Source of the DNA: an uncultured Bacteroidales bacterium | GTDB taxonomy: Bacteria > Bacteroidota > Bacteroidia > Bacteroidales > Muribaculaceae | Assembly: GCA_902774055.1 (NCBI GenBank) | Contig: CACYGX010000003.1 | Location: 1-64,000 of the forward strand | Direction of reading: 5' to 3' | DNA length: 64,000 bases | In this document: positions 17,901-26,427 of the stretch, piece after piece | How positions within the stretch are numbered: position 1 is the stretch's first letter | Layout: the number at the start of each line of letters is the position of its first letter | The notes under the pieces: model-generated | The model's input: only the letters and a program-made list of their open reading frames with translations | Databases searched by the model: none | What the model was told of the DNA's origin: nothing | Translations under genes and position numbers: made by a program

Positions 17901-18910
17901 ACACTGAGATATCCATCATGATTAGTATCCCAATTAGCGACACAGATACTCTCTACATTAGGATCCACAAAATAAATCTTAGATGTTTCTATAATCTCTT
18001 TGAAATTCTTCCAATAATCGGCTGAGCTATAATATGGTCCACAGCCCGCAGGGACAAATAGCGTCGCATTAGAACTATTCGAGAATGTTAAATCAAAGAT
18101 AGTTGGCGGCGTAGGCATTAGGGCAATAACAGTGGCTAACGAAGGGCATTCGTCAAAAGCATCATAACCAATGGATGTGATGTTTTGGCCTAGGGTAACA
18201 GTAGAAAGATTATTGCAATTGTAAAAGGCGAACTGCCCGATATTGGTTACCCCTGATGGAATGTCAATCGAGGAGAACAAACTGTTACAAAAGAGATAGC
18301 TGGGTATCTTCTCAACATTATTGCCGATAATAACCTCACAATCTTCATCAAGCATAAAAGGACCATAATAAAATACTGTTCCAGCATTATTAGTATGACT
18401 ATCATGGCTAGAAGTAGCATTCTTAGCATTGTAATACAGTTTCTTAATGCTTGTCGATGGACCAGTCCCATACCCATTTGAAGAGATGGCGCAATAACCA
18501 ATGTATGTCACACTCTCAGGGATAGTCAAGGTAGATACGGGAATACCACAAAGCGATTCACTACTTATCGTCCTCAAAGTGTTTGGCAAGGTAAGGGAGG
18601 TGATTGAAGCACCCATAAGCGCCCTTGAACCAATGCCCGTTACTGTATAGGTCTTAGAACCATTAAACACAGTACTTGGGATGATCAAATCACCATATCC
18701 ATCATAACAATGTCCATAAGAAATATTGTATCTATAGGTCACTTCTACCCATGCAGAATCTGAATTGACGACGTTATAATAGATGGTTTTACCTTGTTCA
18801 TTTGGTGCCGAAAAATAAAACGCCAGTGCTGATGGGTAGCAAAAAAGCATAAGCGCCAGCAACAAGAGCCAACGGCTCATGGATTTCCTGAAAAGTCCTT
18901 GATGTTTCAT
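14957..18910 (-). CDS. BspA-family leucine-rich repeat surface protein with dockerin-like C-terminus
   Basis: 1317 residues with a signal peptide (1-30). An N-terminal LRR_5 array (about 60-610, repeats of the AFxGCxxLxxVxLP type) is interrupted by an EF-hand-like segment (NWDTNHDGYLSVLEA near 325). Two arrays of DUF285/BspA repeats (MFxxCxxLxxLDVSxFDT) follow at about 640-900 and 930-1200, each preceded by a similar header beginning VIYSNN or AVYNNG. The last 59 residues are a dockerin-like pair (GDVNGNHEVTIAD and a second, shorter loop). Proteins of this family bind host matrix or other bacteria. Part of the first DUF285 array is a nearly exact 156-base duplication (16443-16754). Confidence 0.9.
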   Translation of the reverse strand: MKHQGLFRKSMSRWLLLLALMLFCYPSALAFYFSAPNEQGKTIYYNVVNSDSAWVEVTYRYNISYGHCYDGYGDLIIPSTVFNGSKTYTVTGIGSRALMGASITSLTLPNTLRTISSESLCGIPVSTLTIPESVTYIGYCAISSNGYGTGPSTSIKKLYYNAKNATSSHDSHTNNAGTVFYYGPFMLDEDCEVIIGNNVEKIPSYLFCNSLFSSIDIPSGVTNIGQFAFYNCNNLSTVTLGQNITSIGYDAFDECPSLATVIALMPTPPTIFDLTFSNSSNATLFVPAGCGPYYSSADYWKNFKEIIETSKIYFVDPNVESICVANWDTNHDGYLSVLEAFLVDDLGTVFQGKTQITHFNELRYFINLNRIADNAFDGCSNLSSVTLPDCVTEIGNYAFRGCANFSALPDISHVTAIGEGAFANCTGLTTIDLNIRIITNNAFQGCTGLTSVTFGSKVVAIQDGAFKNCTSLSAINIPGSVQMIRGAFEGCTSLSSVSLNTGNLNLMNGTFKDCTRLTEITLPSGLLQIGQSTFEGTGLSEIDIPSSVTSVMENAFANCSNLSRVIANWTIPIGIPAEAFPNRANQLLIVPEGLVTTYQTTNVWKDFRLVISPDDIGKPYVIYSNNVLSFYNDNQLLTRSGTLYFLNEANHNPGWYDDGNCEQVTTVRFAPDFAAVRPVTTANWFAEMYNLTGIEGIEYLNTEDVTDMHNMFGECSVLQELDVTHFNTSKVTDMSYMFGDCSSLESLDVSGFDTHAVMSMNNMFAACSMLTALDVTHFNTSKVTDMSYMFGGCSSLESLDVSGFDTHAVMSMYNMFTACSMLTTLDVSGFNTSNVNDMSGLFRNCTSLLNIDVSHFDTRNVTDMGQMFKNCSNLTTIYVSERWSTVNLTASLSSHEMFAGCTNLEGDLGTIYDPNHVDKAYARIDDGSNAPGYLSTMDYAVYNNGTLTFYHDTQRGSRPDSMYSLNWGYNKPGWNTDNCCNSVSTVVFDPSFAAARPTSTSWWFGWMGNLSSIEGIEHLNTSEVTNMSNMFSTCWSMEEFDLSHFDTRNVADMSYMFNYCEGLTSLDLSSFNTSNVNTMEGMFYECSGLSSLDLSGFDTEHVNIFKEMFFDCAGLTSLDLRSFDTQGAQTMEGMFMDCSGLTSLDLSSFNTEYVDNMSSMFSGCTNLTTLDLTSFNTSYLLTTDWMFYYCRNLRTIYVGDDWGIGSLDSSEGMFKDCMSLVGGQGTTYDANHVDDEYAHIDGGPSNPGYFSEKPQFVRGDVNGNHEVTIADVSALIDYLLTSDTTGIDLAAADCNGTDGVTIADVSALIDYLLTGNW
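16443..16754 (-). repeat. 156-base tandem duplication inside the BspA-type gene
   Basis: Bases 16443-16598 and 16599-16754 are almost identical over the first 152 bases, with about a dozen differences. The unit of 52 codons equals two 26-residue DUF285 repeats, so gain or loss of a unit keeps the frame. Confidence 0.85.
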
Positions 18911-18941
18911 AGTTCAAATTATTATTAGGTTATTATGGCAA

Positions 18942-18949
18942 CAAATATA
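18942..18949 (-). promoter_or_regulatory. -7 box for the BspA-type gene
   Basis: TATATTTG on the minus strand, 32 bases before the start at 18910. No -33 TTG at the usual distance. Confidence 0.35.
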
Positions 18950-19021
18950 CAACAATTAATAGGAAAAAACTAAAAAAAGTTCTGATTTAGTTTAAAAATG
19001 GCGATTATTGTGACGATACAA

Positions 19022-19066
19022 CAACAAATGATGGCTGAACTAGTGGAATCCACTAAATCAGCCATC
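19022..19066 (-). terminator. Intrinsic terminator of rpiB
   Basis: GATGGCTGA (19030-19038) pairs with TCAGCCATC (19058-19066), with an inner TAGTGG/CCACTA stem. On the minus strand ATTTGTTGTTGT follows, a T-rich tail. It lies 34 bases after the rpiB stop. Confidence 0.65.
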
Positions 19067-19099
19067 ATCTTGATGTCACAACACGGTATGCTGTGTTTT

Positions 19100-19558
19100 T
19101 TACTTGACGGGGATCTTGTCGACACGGCGCTGGTGACGGCCACCCTCGTAGGCGGTCGTCAGGAAGGCCTCGACCATGGCGATGGCTTCCTCATCGGTGA
19201 CGAAGCGGCCAGGCATGGCCAGGACGTTGGCATCGTTGTGCTGACGGGCCAAGCGTGCGACCGCGAGACGCCAGCACAGGGCCGAACGGATACCCTGATG
19301 CTTGTTGAGGGTGATGTTGATGCCCTCGCCACTGCCACACACGGCGATGCCGGGATAGCACTCGCCCTGCTCGACTGCCAGCGCGCAGGGATGGGCAAAG
19401 TCAGGGTAGTCACAACTGTCCTCGTTGTAGGTGCCGAAGTCCTTGCAGGCGACACCCTGCCCCTCGAGCCAGCGCTTGACGGCTTCCTTGACGGGATAGC
19501 CAGCGTGGTCGCTGCACAGGGCGACGGGAATGTCTGGTTTTAATATTGAGTTTTCCAT
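19100..19558 (-). CDS. rpiB: Ribose-5-phosphate isomerase B
   Basis: Interconverts ribose-5-phosphate and ribulose-5-phosphate in the pentose phosphate pathway. Family motifs: CSDHAGYPVKE near the start, DFGTYNEDSCDYPDFA, the catalytic Cys in VCGSGEGINITLNK, and RHNDANVL-type segment (RQHNDANVLAMPGR). I chose the ATG at 19556-19558 (152 residues); a 52-residue upstream extension is low-complexity and overlaps valS. It lies 46 bases after the valS stop and is probably co-transcribed. Confidence 0.92.
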   Translation of the reverse strand: MENSILKPDIPVALCSDHAGYPVKEAVKRWLEGQGVACKDFGTYNEDSCDYPDFAHPCALAVEQGECYPGIAVCGSGEGINITLNKHQGIRSALCWRLAVARLARQHNDANVLAMPGRFVTDEEAIAMVEAFLTTAYEGGRHQRRVDKIPVK

Positions 19559-19604
19559 CTTGTCTTGGTTTTGGGGCCGTAGCAGAGCCACGGCATGGGG
19601 AACC

Positions 19605-22319
19605 TTATTTCTTGAGGGCCTGGAGGGCTTGCTCCATTGTGGCGATCTTGCTCTCGGCGTCGGCTTTCTTCTTGCGCTCGTTGGCGACAACGGCCTCGGG
19701 GGCATTGGCGACAAAGCGCTCGTTGCTCAGTTTCTTGTCAACACTGGCGAGGAAACCGCGGGTGTATTCCAAATCGGCTTCGAGTTTCGCGATTTCGGCC
19801 TCAACGTCGATGCTGCCGGCAACGGGAACTGCAAACTCGGCAGTGCCTACCATGAAGGCGGCTGCCGTGGGATCCTTCTCGGCCACAGCCTCGATCTTGT
19901 CAAGACCAGCAAGCTTGATGATGATAGCCTCGAACGGGTTGTTCAAGCCACCGACGGCCTGCAGCGTGAGTTGCTCCTTGTTGGGGAGGTTCTTCTGCTT
20001 TCTGACATTGCGCACGCCACCAACGATCTCCTTGACATCGGCCATCGCCTTGAGCAGTGCCTGGTCGGCCTCCTGAGCCTCGGGGATGAGGGCATACATG
20101 ATGCTCTCGCCATCCTTGCGCTCATCGAGGTGCTGCCACAACTCCTCGGTGATAAACGGCATGAAGGGATGCAGCAGACGCAGCAGCATGTCGAAGAACT
20201 CGAGCGTAGCCTGCATCGTGGCGCGATCCATCGGCTGGCCGAAGGCGGGCTTGACGGCCTCGAGGTACCATGCCGAGAACTCTTCCCAGAACAAGCGGTA
20301 GAGGACCATCATGGCATCGCTCAAGCGGAACTTGGCGAAGTGGTCCTTGACGGTTGCCAGGGCATCGTTGAGCGTGTGGCGGAACCACAGCACGGCCTGA
20401 CGGCTGGCCTCGGGTTGCTCGACATCGGCCACCTCCCAGCCCTTAACGAGGCGGAAGGCGTTCCAAATCTTGTTGTTGAAGTTGCGTCCCTGCTCACACA
20501 AGGCGTCATCGTAGAGGATGTCGTTGCCAGCGGGAGCAGCCAGCATGAGACCCATGCGCACGCCATCGGCACCGAATTGGTCGATGAGCTTCAACGGGTC
20601 GGGCGAGTTGCCGAGCGACTTGGACATCTTGCGGCCCAACTTGTCGCGAACGACGCCCGTGAAATAGACGTTGCGGAAAGGCATGTCACCCATGTACTCA
20701 TATCCCGCCATAATCATGCGAGCTACCCAGAAGAAGATGATATCGGGAGCGGTCACCAGGTCATTGGTGGGATAGTAGTACTTGATTTCCTCGTTGCCGG
20801 GGTTATTGATGCCGTCAAACAGCGAGATGGGCCACAACCATGAGCTGAACCACGTGTCGAGGGCGTCCTCGTCGTGGCGCAACTGGCTGGCCTCGATATT
20901 CTCGTATCCGGGAATCTTGCGGGCCTTTTCCAGGGCCTCTTCCTCGTTCAGGGCAACTACATAAACCTCCTTCTCCTCGTCGTCGGTGGGCAAGAAGTAG
21001 GCGGGAATGCGATGGCCCCACCACAACTGGCGCGAGATGCACCAGTCCTGGATGCCCTCAAGCCACACATTGTAGATATTTTTGTACTTCGAGGGATGGA
21101 ACTTGAGTTCGTCGTTCTTGACGCAGGGCAAGGCGATTTCGGCAAAGTGCTTCATCTTCAAGAACCACTGCATGCACAGGCGCGGCTCAACGGCCGTGTC
21201 GCTGTTGCGCTCGCTATAGCCCACCTTGTTCTCGTAGTCCTCGATGCGCTCCATCAGGCCGGCGGCCTTGAGATCCTCAACAATCACCTTGCGACATTCC
21301 ATGCGGTCCATGCCAACGTACAGCGGCGACTGCTCGCTGATAGTGGCATCGGCATTGAAGATGTCGATGGTCTCTAGATTGTGGGTCTTGCCCAGAACGT
21401 AGTCGTTGGGGTCATGAGCGGGAGTAACTTTCAGACAGCCCGTACCAAACTCGATATCGACATAGCGGTCCTCGATCACGTTAATTACACGTCCCACCAG
21501 AGGCACAATCACGCGGCGGCCCTTGAGCCACTGGTTCTTGGGATCCTTGGGGTTGATACACATGGCGGTATCGCCCATGATGGTCTCGGGGCGCGTGGTG
21601 GCAACGACGGCATAGTAGCCCTTCTCGTCCTTGTGGATGATGTTGCCCTCGGTGCGCAACTGCTCCTCGTTCTCGAGGGTCTGCAGGCCTTCAACATAGT
21701 ACTTGAGGTGATAGAGGTGGCTCTTTTCTTCGTGATAAATTACCTCCTCGTTGCTCAACGCGGTCTGGGCCTTGGGGTCCCAGTTCACCATGCGCAGGCC
21801 ACGGTAGATGTAACCCTTGTCATAGAGGTCCACGAAAACCTTGAGGACGCTCTTGCTGCGGGTCTCGTCCATCGTGAAGGCGGTGCGGCTCCAGTCACAG
21901 GAAGCGCCCAGCTTGCGCAACTGCTGCAAGATGATGCCGCCATGCTCATGGGTCCAATTCCAAGCATGCTTGAGGAACTCGTCGCGGGTGAGGTCACGCT
22001 TGCGAATGCCCTGCTCGGCGAGTCGCTTCACGACCTTAGCCTCGGTAGCAATCGAAGCATGGTCGGTTCCAGGCACCCACAGGGCGTTCTTGCCCTCCAT
22101 GCGCGCGCGGCGAATGAGGATGTCCTGGATGGTGTTGTTGAGCATGTGGCCCATGTGGAGGACGCCCGTCACATTGGGGGGCGGGATGACGATGCAATAG
22201 GGCTCGCGCTCGTCAGGCACGCTCTTGAACAGGTCATGACTCTCCCAGTACTGGTACCACTTGTCCTCGACCTCTTTGGGGTCGTATTTAGTTGCCAATG
22301 TATTCTCTTTCTCGCTCAT
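19605..22319 (-). CDS. valS: Valyl-tRNA synthetase
   Basis: Class I aminoacyl-tRNA synthetase charging tRNA-Val, with an editing domain that removes threonine. 904 residues, normal length. HMGH signature (55-58) after PPPNVTGVL, editing-domain segment [17 protein letters not shown] loop near residue 563, and a C-terminal coiled-coil of the ValRS type ([22 protein letters not shown]). A well-spaced promoter lies at 22371-22400. rpiB follows. Confidence 0.97.
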   Translation of the reverse strand: MSEKENTLATKYDPKEVEDKWYQYWESHDLFKSVPDEREPYCIVIPPPNVTGVLHMGHMLNNTIQDILIRRARMEGKNALWVPGTDHASIATEAKVVKRLAEQGIRKRDLTRDEFLKHAWNWTHEHGGIILQQLRKLGASCDWSRTAFTMDETRSKSVLKVFVDLYDKGYIYRGLRMVNWDPKAQTALSNEEVIYHEEKSHLYHLKYYVEGLQTLENEEQLRTEGNIIHKDEKGYYAVVATTRPETIMGDTAMCINPKDPKNQWLKGRRVIVPLVGRVINVIEDRYVDIEFGTGCLKVTPAHDPNDYVLGKTHNLETIDIFNADATISEQSPLYVGMDRMECRKVIVEDLKAAGLMERIEDYENKVGYSERNSDTAVEPRLCMQWFLKMKHFAEIALPCVKNDELKFHPSKYKNIYNVWLEGIQDWCISRQLWWGHRIPAYFLPTDDEEKEVYVVALNEEEALEKARKIPGYENIEASQLRHDEDALDTWFSSWLWPISLFDGINNPGNEEIKYYYPTNDLVTAPDIIFFWVARMIMAGYEYMGDMPFRNVYFTGVVRDKLGRKMSKSLGNSPDPLKLIDQFGADGVRMGLMLAAPAGNDILYDDALCEQGRNFNNKIWNAFRLVKGWEVADVEQPEASRQAVLWFRHTLNDALATVKDHFAKFRLSDAMMVLYRLFWEEFSAWYLEAVKPAFGQPMDRATMQATLEFFDMLLRLLHPFMPFITEELWQHLDERKDGESIMYALIPEAQEADQALLKAMADVKEIVGGVRNVRKQKNLPNKEQLTLQAVGGLNNPFEAIIIKLAGLDKIEAVAEKDPTAAAFMVGTAEFAVPVAGSIDVEAEIAKLEADLEYTRGFLASVDKKLSNERFVANAPEAVVANERKKKADAESKIATMEQALQALKK

Positions 22320-22370
22320 TTTTTTGGATATATAATGTTATTATTTTTCGTTCAAAAAACATTCAAGCGG

Positions 22371-22400
22371 CAAAGTTAGTGAAAAACATGCAATTGGCAA
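22371..22400 (-). promoter_or_regulatory. Promoter of valS-rpiB
   Basis: On the minus strand TTG (22398-22400), 19 bases, then TAACTTTG (22371-22378). This is a good match to the Bacteroidetes -33/-7 arrangement, 52 bases before valS. The rest of 22320-22659 holds the divergent marC box and no gene. Confidence 0.6.
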
Positions 22401-22627
22401 AACCACAAGGAGTTTTTTTGGCATTTCCATTATAGAAATTGTATCAAAATATGAGAATGTGTAAGATTTCAGGGGTGCATCGCCATAAAAAAAGGACATT
22501 CAGCCACAATATTGCAACAAATTTTACCCCATTGCGGTTAATGGTCTATTACTGTTCGTGACATAGTGATATTGATGAAAAATGTCGAAAACAGACCACC
22601 AAAAATCTAGAAATGAGAACTAATTTG

Positions 22628-22635
22628 TACCTTTG
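22628..22635 (+). promoter_or_regulatory. -7 box for marC
   Basis: TACCTTTG, an exact TAnnTTTG match. It overlaps an in-frame ATG at 22633, so that ATG cannot be the start if this box is used; the ATG at 22660 fits. No clear -33. Confidence 0.5.
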
Positions 22636-22659
22636 CACCAGTTAAACAAAGAAGCCATC

Positions 22660-23238
22660 ATGGGAAGTATTAATTTTACACAGATTTTGAGTGCGACGCT
22701 GGTTTTGCTGAGTATCATCGACATTGTAGGTTCGATACCTATCATCTTGCAGTTGAGGGAGAAAGGACGCCATGTAGATGCCTGGAAGGCAACCCTCTAC
22801 TCCACCCTGCTGATGGTGGGCTTCTACTATGGCGGCCACTGGTTGCTCAGGATCTTCAACTGCGACATCCACTCGTTTGCCACGGCAGGCGGTTTCCTAA
22901 TGTTCCTGATGGCCCTGGAGATGATTCTTGACGTGGAAATCTTCAAGAACAACACCCCCAACAAGGGGGCGACGATGGTGCCAATGGTCTTCCCGCTGAT
23001 TGCGGGTGCCGGCGTCTTGACGACCCTGATTTCGCTTAAGGCTATGTATGACGACATCAACATCTTTATCGGCCTCGCCATCAACATGGTTTGGGTGTTT
23101 GCCGTCATCAAGAGTACCGGCAAAATCCAGAAATGGCTTGGAGATGGAGGCATGATGTTCTCCCGCAAATTCTTTGGCATCATCCTGCTGGCCATGAGTG
23201 TGAAGATGATGACGGAGAATATTGCTCATTTGTTTTAG
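22660..23238 (+). CDS. MarC family inner-membrane protein
   Basis: UPF0056/MarC family integral membrane protein of unknown function; the old link to multiple antibiotic resistance did not hold up. About six hydrophobic segments span 192 residues, with family features LSIIDIVGSIPI near the start and VPMVFPLIAGAGVLTTLISL in the middle. The start at 22660 is chosen because the ATG at 22633 lies within the predicted -7 box. The stop codon lies inside a perfect 15-base inverted repeat. Confidence 0.88.
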   Translation: MGSINFTQILSATLVLLSIIDIVGSIPIILQLREKGRHVDAWKATLYSTLLMVGFYYGGHWLLRIFNCDIHSFATAGGFLMFLMALEMILDVEIFKNNTPNKGATMVPMVFPLIAGAGVLTTLISLKAMYDDINIFIGLAINMVWVFAVIKSTGKIQKWLGDGGMMFSRKFFGIILLAMSVKMMTENIAHLF

Positions 23239-23254
23239 GCAAATGAGCAATATT
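23218..23254 (+). terminator. Perfect inverted repeat over the marC stop
   Basis: AATATTGCTCATTTG (23218-23232) and CAAATGAGCAATATT (23240-23254) are perfect complements with a 7-base loop containing the TAG stop. A T tract is lacking, so it may act as an mRNA-end stabiliser rather than a simple terminator. Confidence 0.5.
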
Positions 23255-23288
23255 GATTAGGGATTAGAGATTAGAGAATGATATCATG

Positions 23289-23324
23289 GCGACAGCCGCT
23301 CCAGTGTGGTGGGGCGGCTGTCGC
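23289..23324 (-). terminator. Hairpin after the GHL10 lipoprotein gene
   Basis: GCGACAGCCGC (23289-23299) pairs perfectly with GCGGCTGTCGC (23314-23324). It follows the minus-strand stop at 23353 by about 30 bases. No long T run. Confidence 0.55.
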
Positions 23325-23352
23325 TTGTATTGGATATGAGAGAGGATATGGG

Positions 23353-24867
23353 TTATTTCCAGGCGGGGCTGCTCTCGTTCCAGCAGCGGTCGAGGGCTGT
23401 GACGGCATATTGCCAGTTGCCCTTGCCGCCATCGGGCAGGATAAAGGTGGTTTCGCCAGTGATGGCAAGGATATTGGCGGGATTGTCAAGATGACCTTTC
23501 TTGCCTTTGGGATAACGGTAAACGACATATCGAACGGCCTGCTGCATGGGGTCGTCGGTCTCATGGGCACGCCAGACGAGCGCCTTCTGGCCACGAACCT
23601 TTTGAATCTTCAGGTCATGGATGCGGTGGGGTTTCTCACTGTCAATCCACGTGTAAGCGGGAATGAGTGCAGGATAGCGGGTCTGCTTCTGTATCAGCGA
23701 ATCGAGCACCCCTTTGTAATTGCTGGTAACGCTATAGGCGGGCCACCAGACCACACCAAGCACATCGTCCATCGCCCGTTGCAGGCGCATCTTGTGGTCG
23801 AGTTGGGTGGGATTAGTGGGGTCGCCACCTTCGGCGGCAATATCCTGGTGCGACATCACGTTGTTGACCGAGTGGCCATAGTACATGTGGCGCCCGTTGG
23901 CATAGTCATTCCACCAGTGCATGAGCACCAGGTCGCTGGCAGCCTTGTGTTCCAGCTCCCAGTAGAGTTGGGGCACCATATAGTCCACCCAACCCTCGGC
24001 GGTCCACTTGAGGCAGTCGGCAAACAGGGCATCATAGCACTGCAGGCCGTTGGTCTCGCTGCCGTCGGGGTCACTTGCCTTATTCCGCCAGATGCCAAAG
24101 GGGCTGATACCGAGCCGCACCCAGGGTTTCACCTCCTGAATGGTGTTGTGCAACTGCTCGATGAGCAAATCGACATTGTTGCGGCGCCAGTCGTTCTTGT
24201 CCCAACCGATGCCGTATTGATTGTAAGATGTCGTGTCGGGGAACTCTGCGCCGGCGACAGGATAAGGATAAAAATAGTCATCCATGTGCAAGGCGTCGAT
24301 GTCATATCGGGTGAGAATGTCCCTGACAACAGTATCAATATAGTCACGGCTCTCAGGCAGGCCCGGGTCGAAGTACAACTTGCCGTCGGCATACTTGAGG
24401 AACCACTCGGGATGCCCATAGTAGATGTGACCAGGCGCAGGTTTGTCCTCCTCGCTGCTGGTCACACGGTAAGGATTGATCCAGGCGTGCAATTCCATGC
24501 CGCGCTTGTGGGTCTGCTCAATCATGAACTGCAAGGGATCCCACACGGGATTGGGGGCCTTGCCAGGTTCTCCCGTGAGCCAGCGGGTCCACGGCTCCAG
24601 TTGGCTGACATAGGCGGCATCGGCCTGCGGACGTATCTGCCAGATGACGGCATTGCAGTTGGCCTGTTGCAGCAAATCCAGCTGCCCAATCAGGTACTGC
24701 CGCGTCTGTTCGGGCGTCATCTGGGCATACTGCTTCTGGCCGATGATGTGCATCCATACCCCGCGAAATTCATGCTTGGGAGGGGCCATGTCGCTCACCT
24801 GCGCATTCATGCAACCTGCCAGCATCACTACCAGCAACGACATGAAAAGAATGCGTTTCATTGCCAT
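23353..24867 (-). CDS. GHL10 (DUF187) family glycosyl hydrolase-like lipoprotein
   Basis: 504 residues. An N-terminal lipoprotein signal with lipobox LAGC (Cys about 19) suggests outer-membrane attachment. The TIM-barrel-like GHL10 domain starts EFRGVWMHIIG and includes CNAVIWQIRPQADA, MELHAWINPYRV, IDALHMDDYFYPYP and YMVPQLYWE. Family members are thought to cut polysaccharides or cell-wall glycans; the substrate is unknown. The C-terminus looks like a fibronectin-type region (VVYRYPKGKKG). The beta-helix lipoprotein gene lies 18 bases upstream, so the two form a unit. Confidence 0.85.
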   Translation of the reverse strand: MAMKRILFMSLLVVMLAGCMNAQVSDMAPPKHEFRGVWMHIIGQKQYAQMTPEQTRQYLIGQLDLLQQANCNAVIWQIRPQADAAYVSQLEPWTRWLTGEPGKAPNPVWDPLQFMIEQTHKRGMELHAWINPYRVTSSEEDKPAPGHIYYGHPEWFLKYADGKLYFDPGLPESRDYIDTVVRDILTRYDIDALHMDDYFYPYPVAGAEFPDTTSYNQYGIGWDKNDWRRNNVDLLIEQLHNTIQEVKPWVRLGISPFGIWRNKASDPDGSETNGLQCYDALFADCLKWTAEGWVDYMVPQLYWELEHKAASDLVLMHWWNDYANGRHMYYGHSVNNVMSHQDIAAEGGDPTNPTQLDHKMRLQRAMDDVLGVVWWPAYSVTSNYKGVLDSLIQKQTRYPALIPAYTWIDSEKPHRIHDLKIQKVRGQKALVWRAHETDDPMQQAVRYVVYRYPKGKKGHLDNPANILAITGETTFILPDGGKGNWQYAVTALDRCWNESSPAWK

Positions 24868-24885
24868 GCTTGATGAACGGTTGAT

Positions 24886-26325
24886 TTAGTCGTCCTCTTC
24901 ATCGGGAACCTCGACCCAGACATAAGCGCCCAAATCCACGGCGCCACGAGACTTGCGGTCATTACCATATCGATCATAGCGCGCCTCATTGGGACACAGC
25001 GAGGGGTTACCCTTGCCGATGGCGTCGCTCTCGTTACCCAGTCGGTAATCAAAGAGATAATCGTCGCGCACGGTGAGGAAATCCGGGTCACCCTCCCACA
25101 CACAGTTGATGAAATGATCGTCGTCTTTGCCCTGACTCTTGAGCATGCAATAACGCAGATAGACGTCATACTCGTCCAGGTCACCCTCGTTAATATCACT
25201 ATACAGGCCGTTGATGATGCAGTTGTCAAAATAAGCCTTGATCTTGCCAGTCGAGCCATCTTCATACCTCACATTAAAGACGTTGAGGATGGGATATGAG
25301 GGCACCTTGAACAAGTAATAATTGGCGAACGTGCACTGCGAGGCCGTGACTTTGCCACCAGCAAAATAGGCCACTTCCTCGGCTGCATCACTAATCTCGG
25401 TACCAATCAACTCAACTTTGCATGTCGCCGTTACCAAGCAGGTAGTGGCCGAATTGGTCAGCACACAATTCACGAGTTTGAGCGCACAATTGACCGTATC
25501 AATATGGTCGGTACTGCAGTGCATACCGATGCTGCTACCACGCATGATAACGTGTTTTAACACATTACCGTTACCGTAGGAAGAGTTGAAGATGATACCA
25601 CCCCACTGGCCTGACATGAGGTCAAAACTGTAGGAACCCACAATGCGGTCCAAGCGGTCGCCACGTAAGATAACAGGATCCTCGGCTGTGCCATTGGCGA
25701 GCATGCGTCCCTTGCAGCGAATGGCCGCCTTGTCATGGAACAGCAGTGTCGCGCCCGCATCGAGCGTGAGCGTCGCGTCGAGAGCGACAAACAAGGTGTC
25801 ATAGATCAGATATGGCTTTGTGGCCGTCAGATGCGTGTCGTGGGAAATCGTATCGCCGCGCATCCTTATCACATCCTGTCCCCAGGCTGTGAGCGTCACT
25901 TTTTGACTATTGCCATTGGTCTCAAACTCCAAGATATCCTCTATCATGGTGGGTTCGTTCTTTTCCATCTCATCAAGATAGGCCTCGATGAAGATGAAAA
26001 TTGAGTCATTGCCGCGAATTTCCACATTCTGGAACGAGTCACCACGCACACCATCGACATTGAGGTGGAAACGGCCCTTGGTGGCCAATCCTGCCACCTT
26101 AATTGATGAGATGTTGATCTGCTTCTTGCTGCGGTTATAGACCACCATCTGCTTGGTGGCGGTTCCCTGTAAAGTGATTACCGTGTCAAAGGCCACGGTA
26201 TCCATATTAAACGCCAACTTATCGTTTGGCGAGGTGGTGAAACCGTCCTCGATGCATGAGGAAAAGCACACAGCGAGCATCAATGCCGCGGCAGCAATCC
26301 ACAGGATATGTCTTGTATGGGTCAT
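24886..26325 (-). CDS. Lipoprotein with right-handed beta-helix
   Basis: 479 residues. Lipoprotein signal with lipobox FSSC (Cys about 24). Residues 30-150 look like an Ig-like or abnormal-spindle-type domain (TKQMVVYNRSKKQINISSIKV). From about 170 a parallel beta-helix follows: LTLDAGATLLFHDKAAIRCKG, then AEDPVILRG and repeated VNCALKLVNCVLTNS-type rungs. It is widespread in Bacteroidales as a hypothetical protein; beta-helices often bind or cut polysaccharides, but no catalytic set is seen. Translated just upstream of the GHL10 lipoprotein. Confidence 0.75.
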   Translation of the reverse strand: MTHTRHILWIAAAALMLAVCFSSCIEDGFTTSPNDKLAFNMDTVAFDTVITLQGTATKQMVVYNRSKKQINISSIKVAGLATKGRFHLNVDGVRGDSFQNVEIRGNDSIFIFIEAYLDEMEKNEPTMIEDILEFETNGNSQKVTLTAWGQDVIRMRGDTISHDTHLTATKPYLIYDTLFVALDATLTLDAGATLLFHDKAAIRCKGRMLANGTAEDPVILRGDRLDRIVGSYSFDLMSGQWGGIIFNSSYGNGNVLKHVIMRGSSIGMHCSTDHIDTVNCALKLVNCVLTNSATTCLVTATCKVELIGTEISDAAEEVAYFAGGKVTASQCTFANYYLFKVPSYPILNVFNVRYEDGSTGKIKAYFDNCIINGLYSDINEGDLDEYDVYLRYCMLKSQGKDDDHFINCVWEGDPDFLTVRDDYLFDYRLGNESDAIGKGNPSLCPNEARYDRYGNDRKSRGAVDLGAYVWVEVPDEEDD

Positions 26326-26427
26326 GTCTTGAAAATTCTTGAATTATCTATATGTAATAGAACGAGAAAGAGGCCAATTTAGTGTATCGGCAATAACCTT
26401 CTGGATGATTTCGCGCCGATGCTACGG

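Noticed and set aside
19530..22379. Plus-strand frames of 437 and 332 codons opposite valS
   Set aside because: valS is unmistakable on the minus strand; the plus frames have no motif and no promoter.
23278..24873. Plus-strand frame of 531 codons opposite the GHL10 gene
   Set aside because: No signal peptide or domain, whereas the minus strand has a lipobox and GHL10 motifs.
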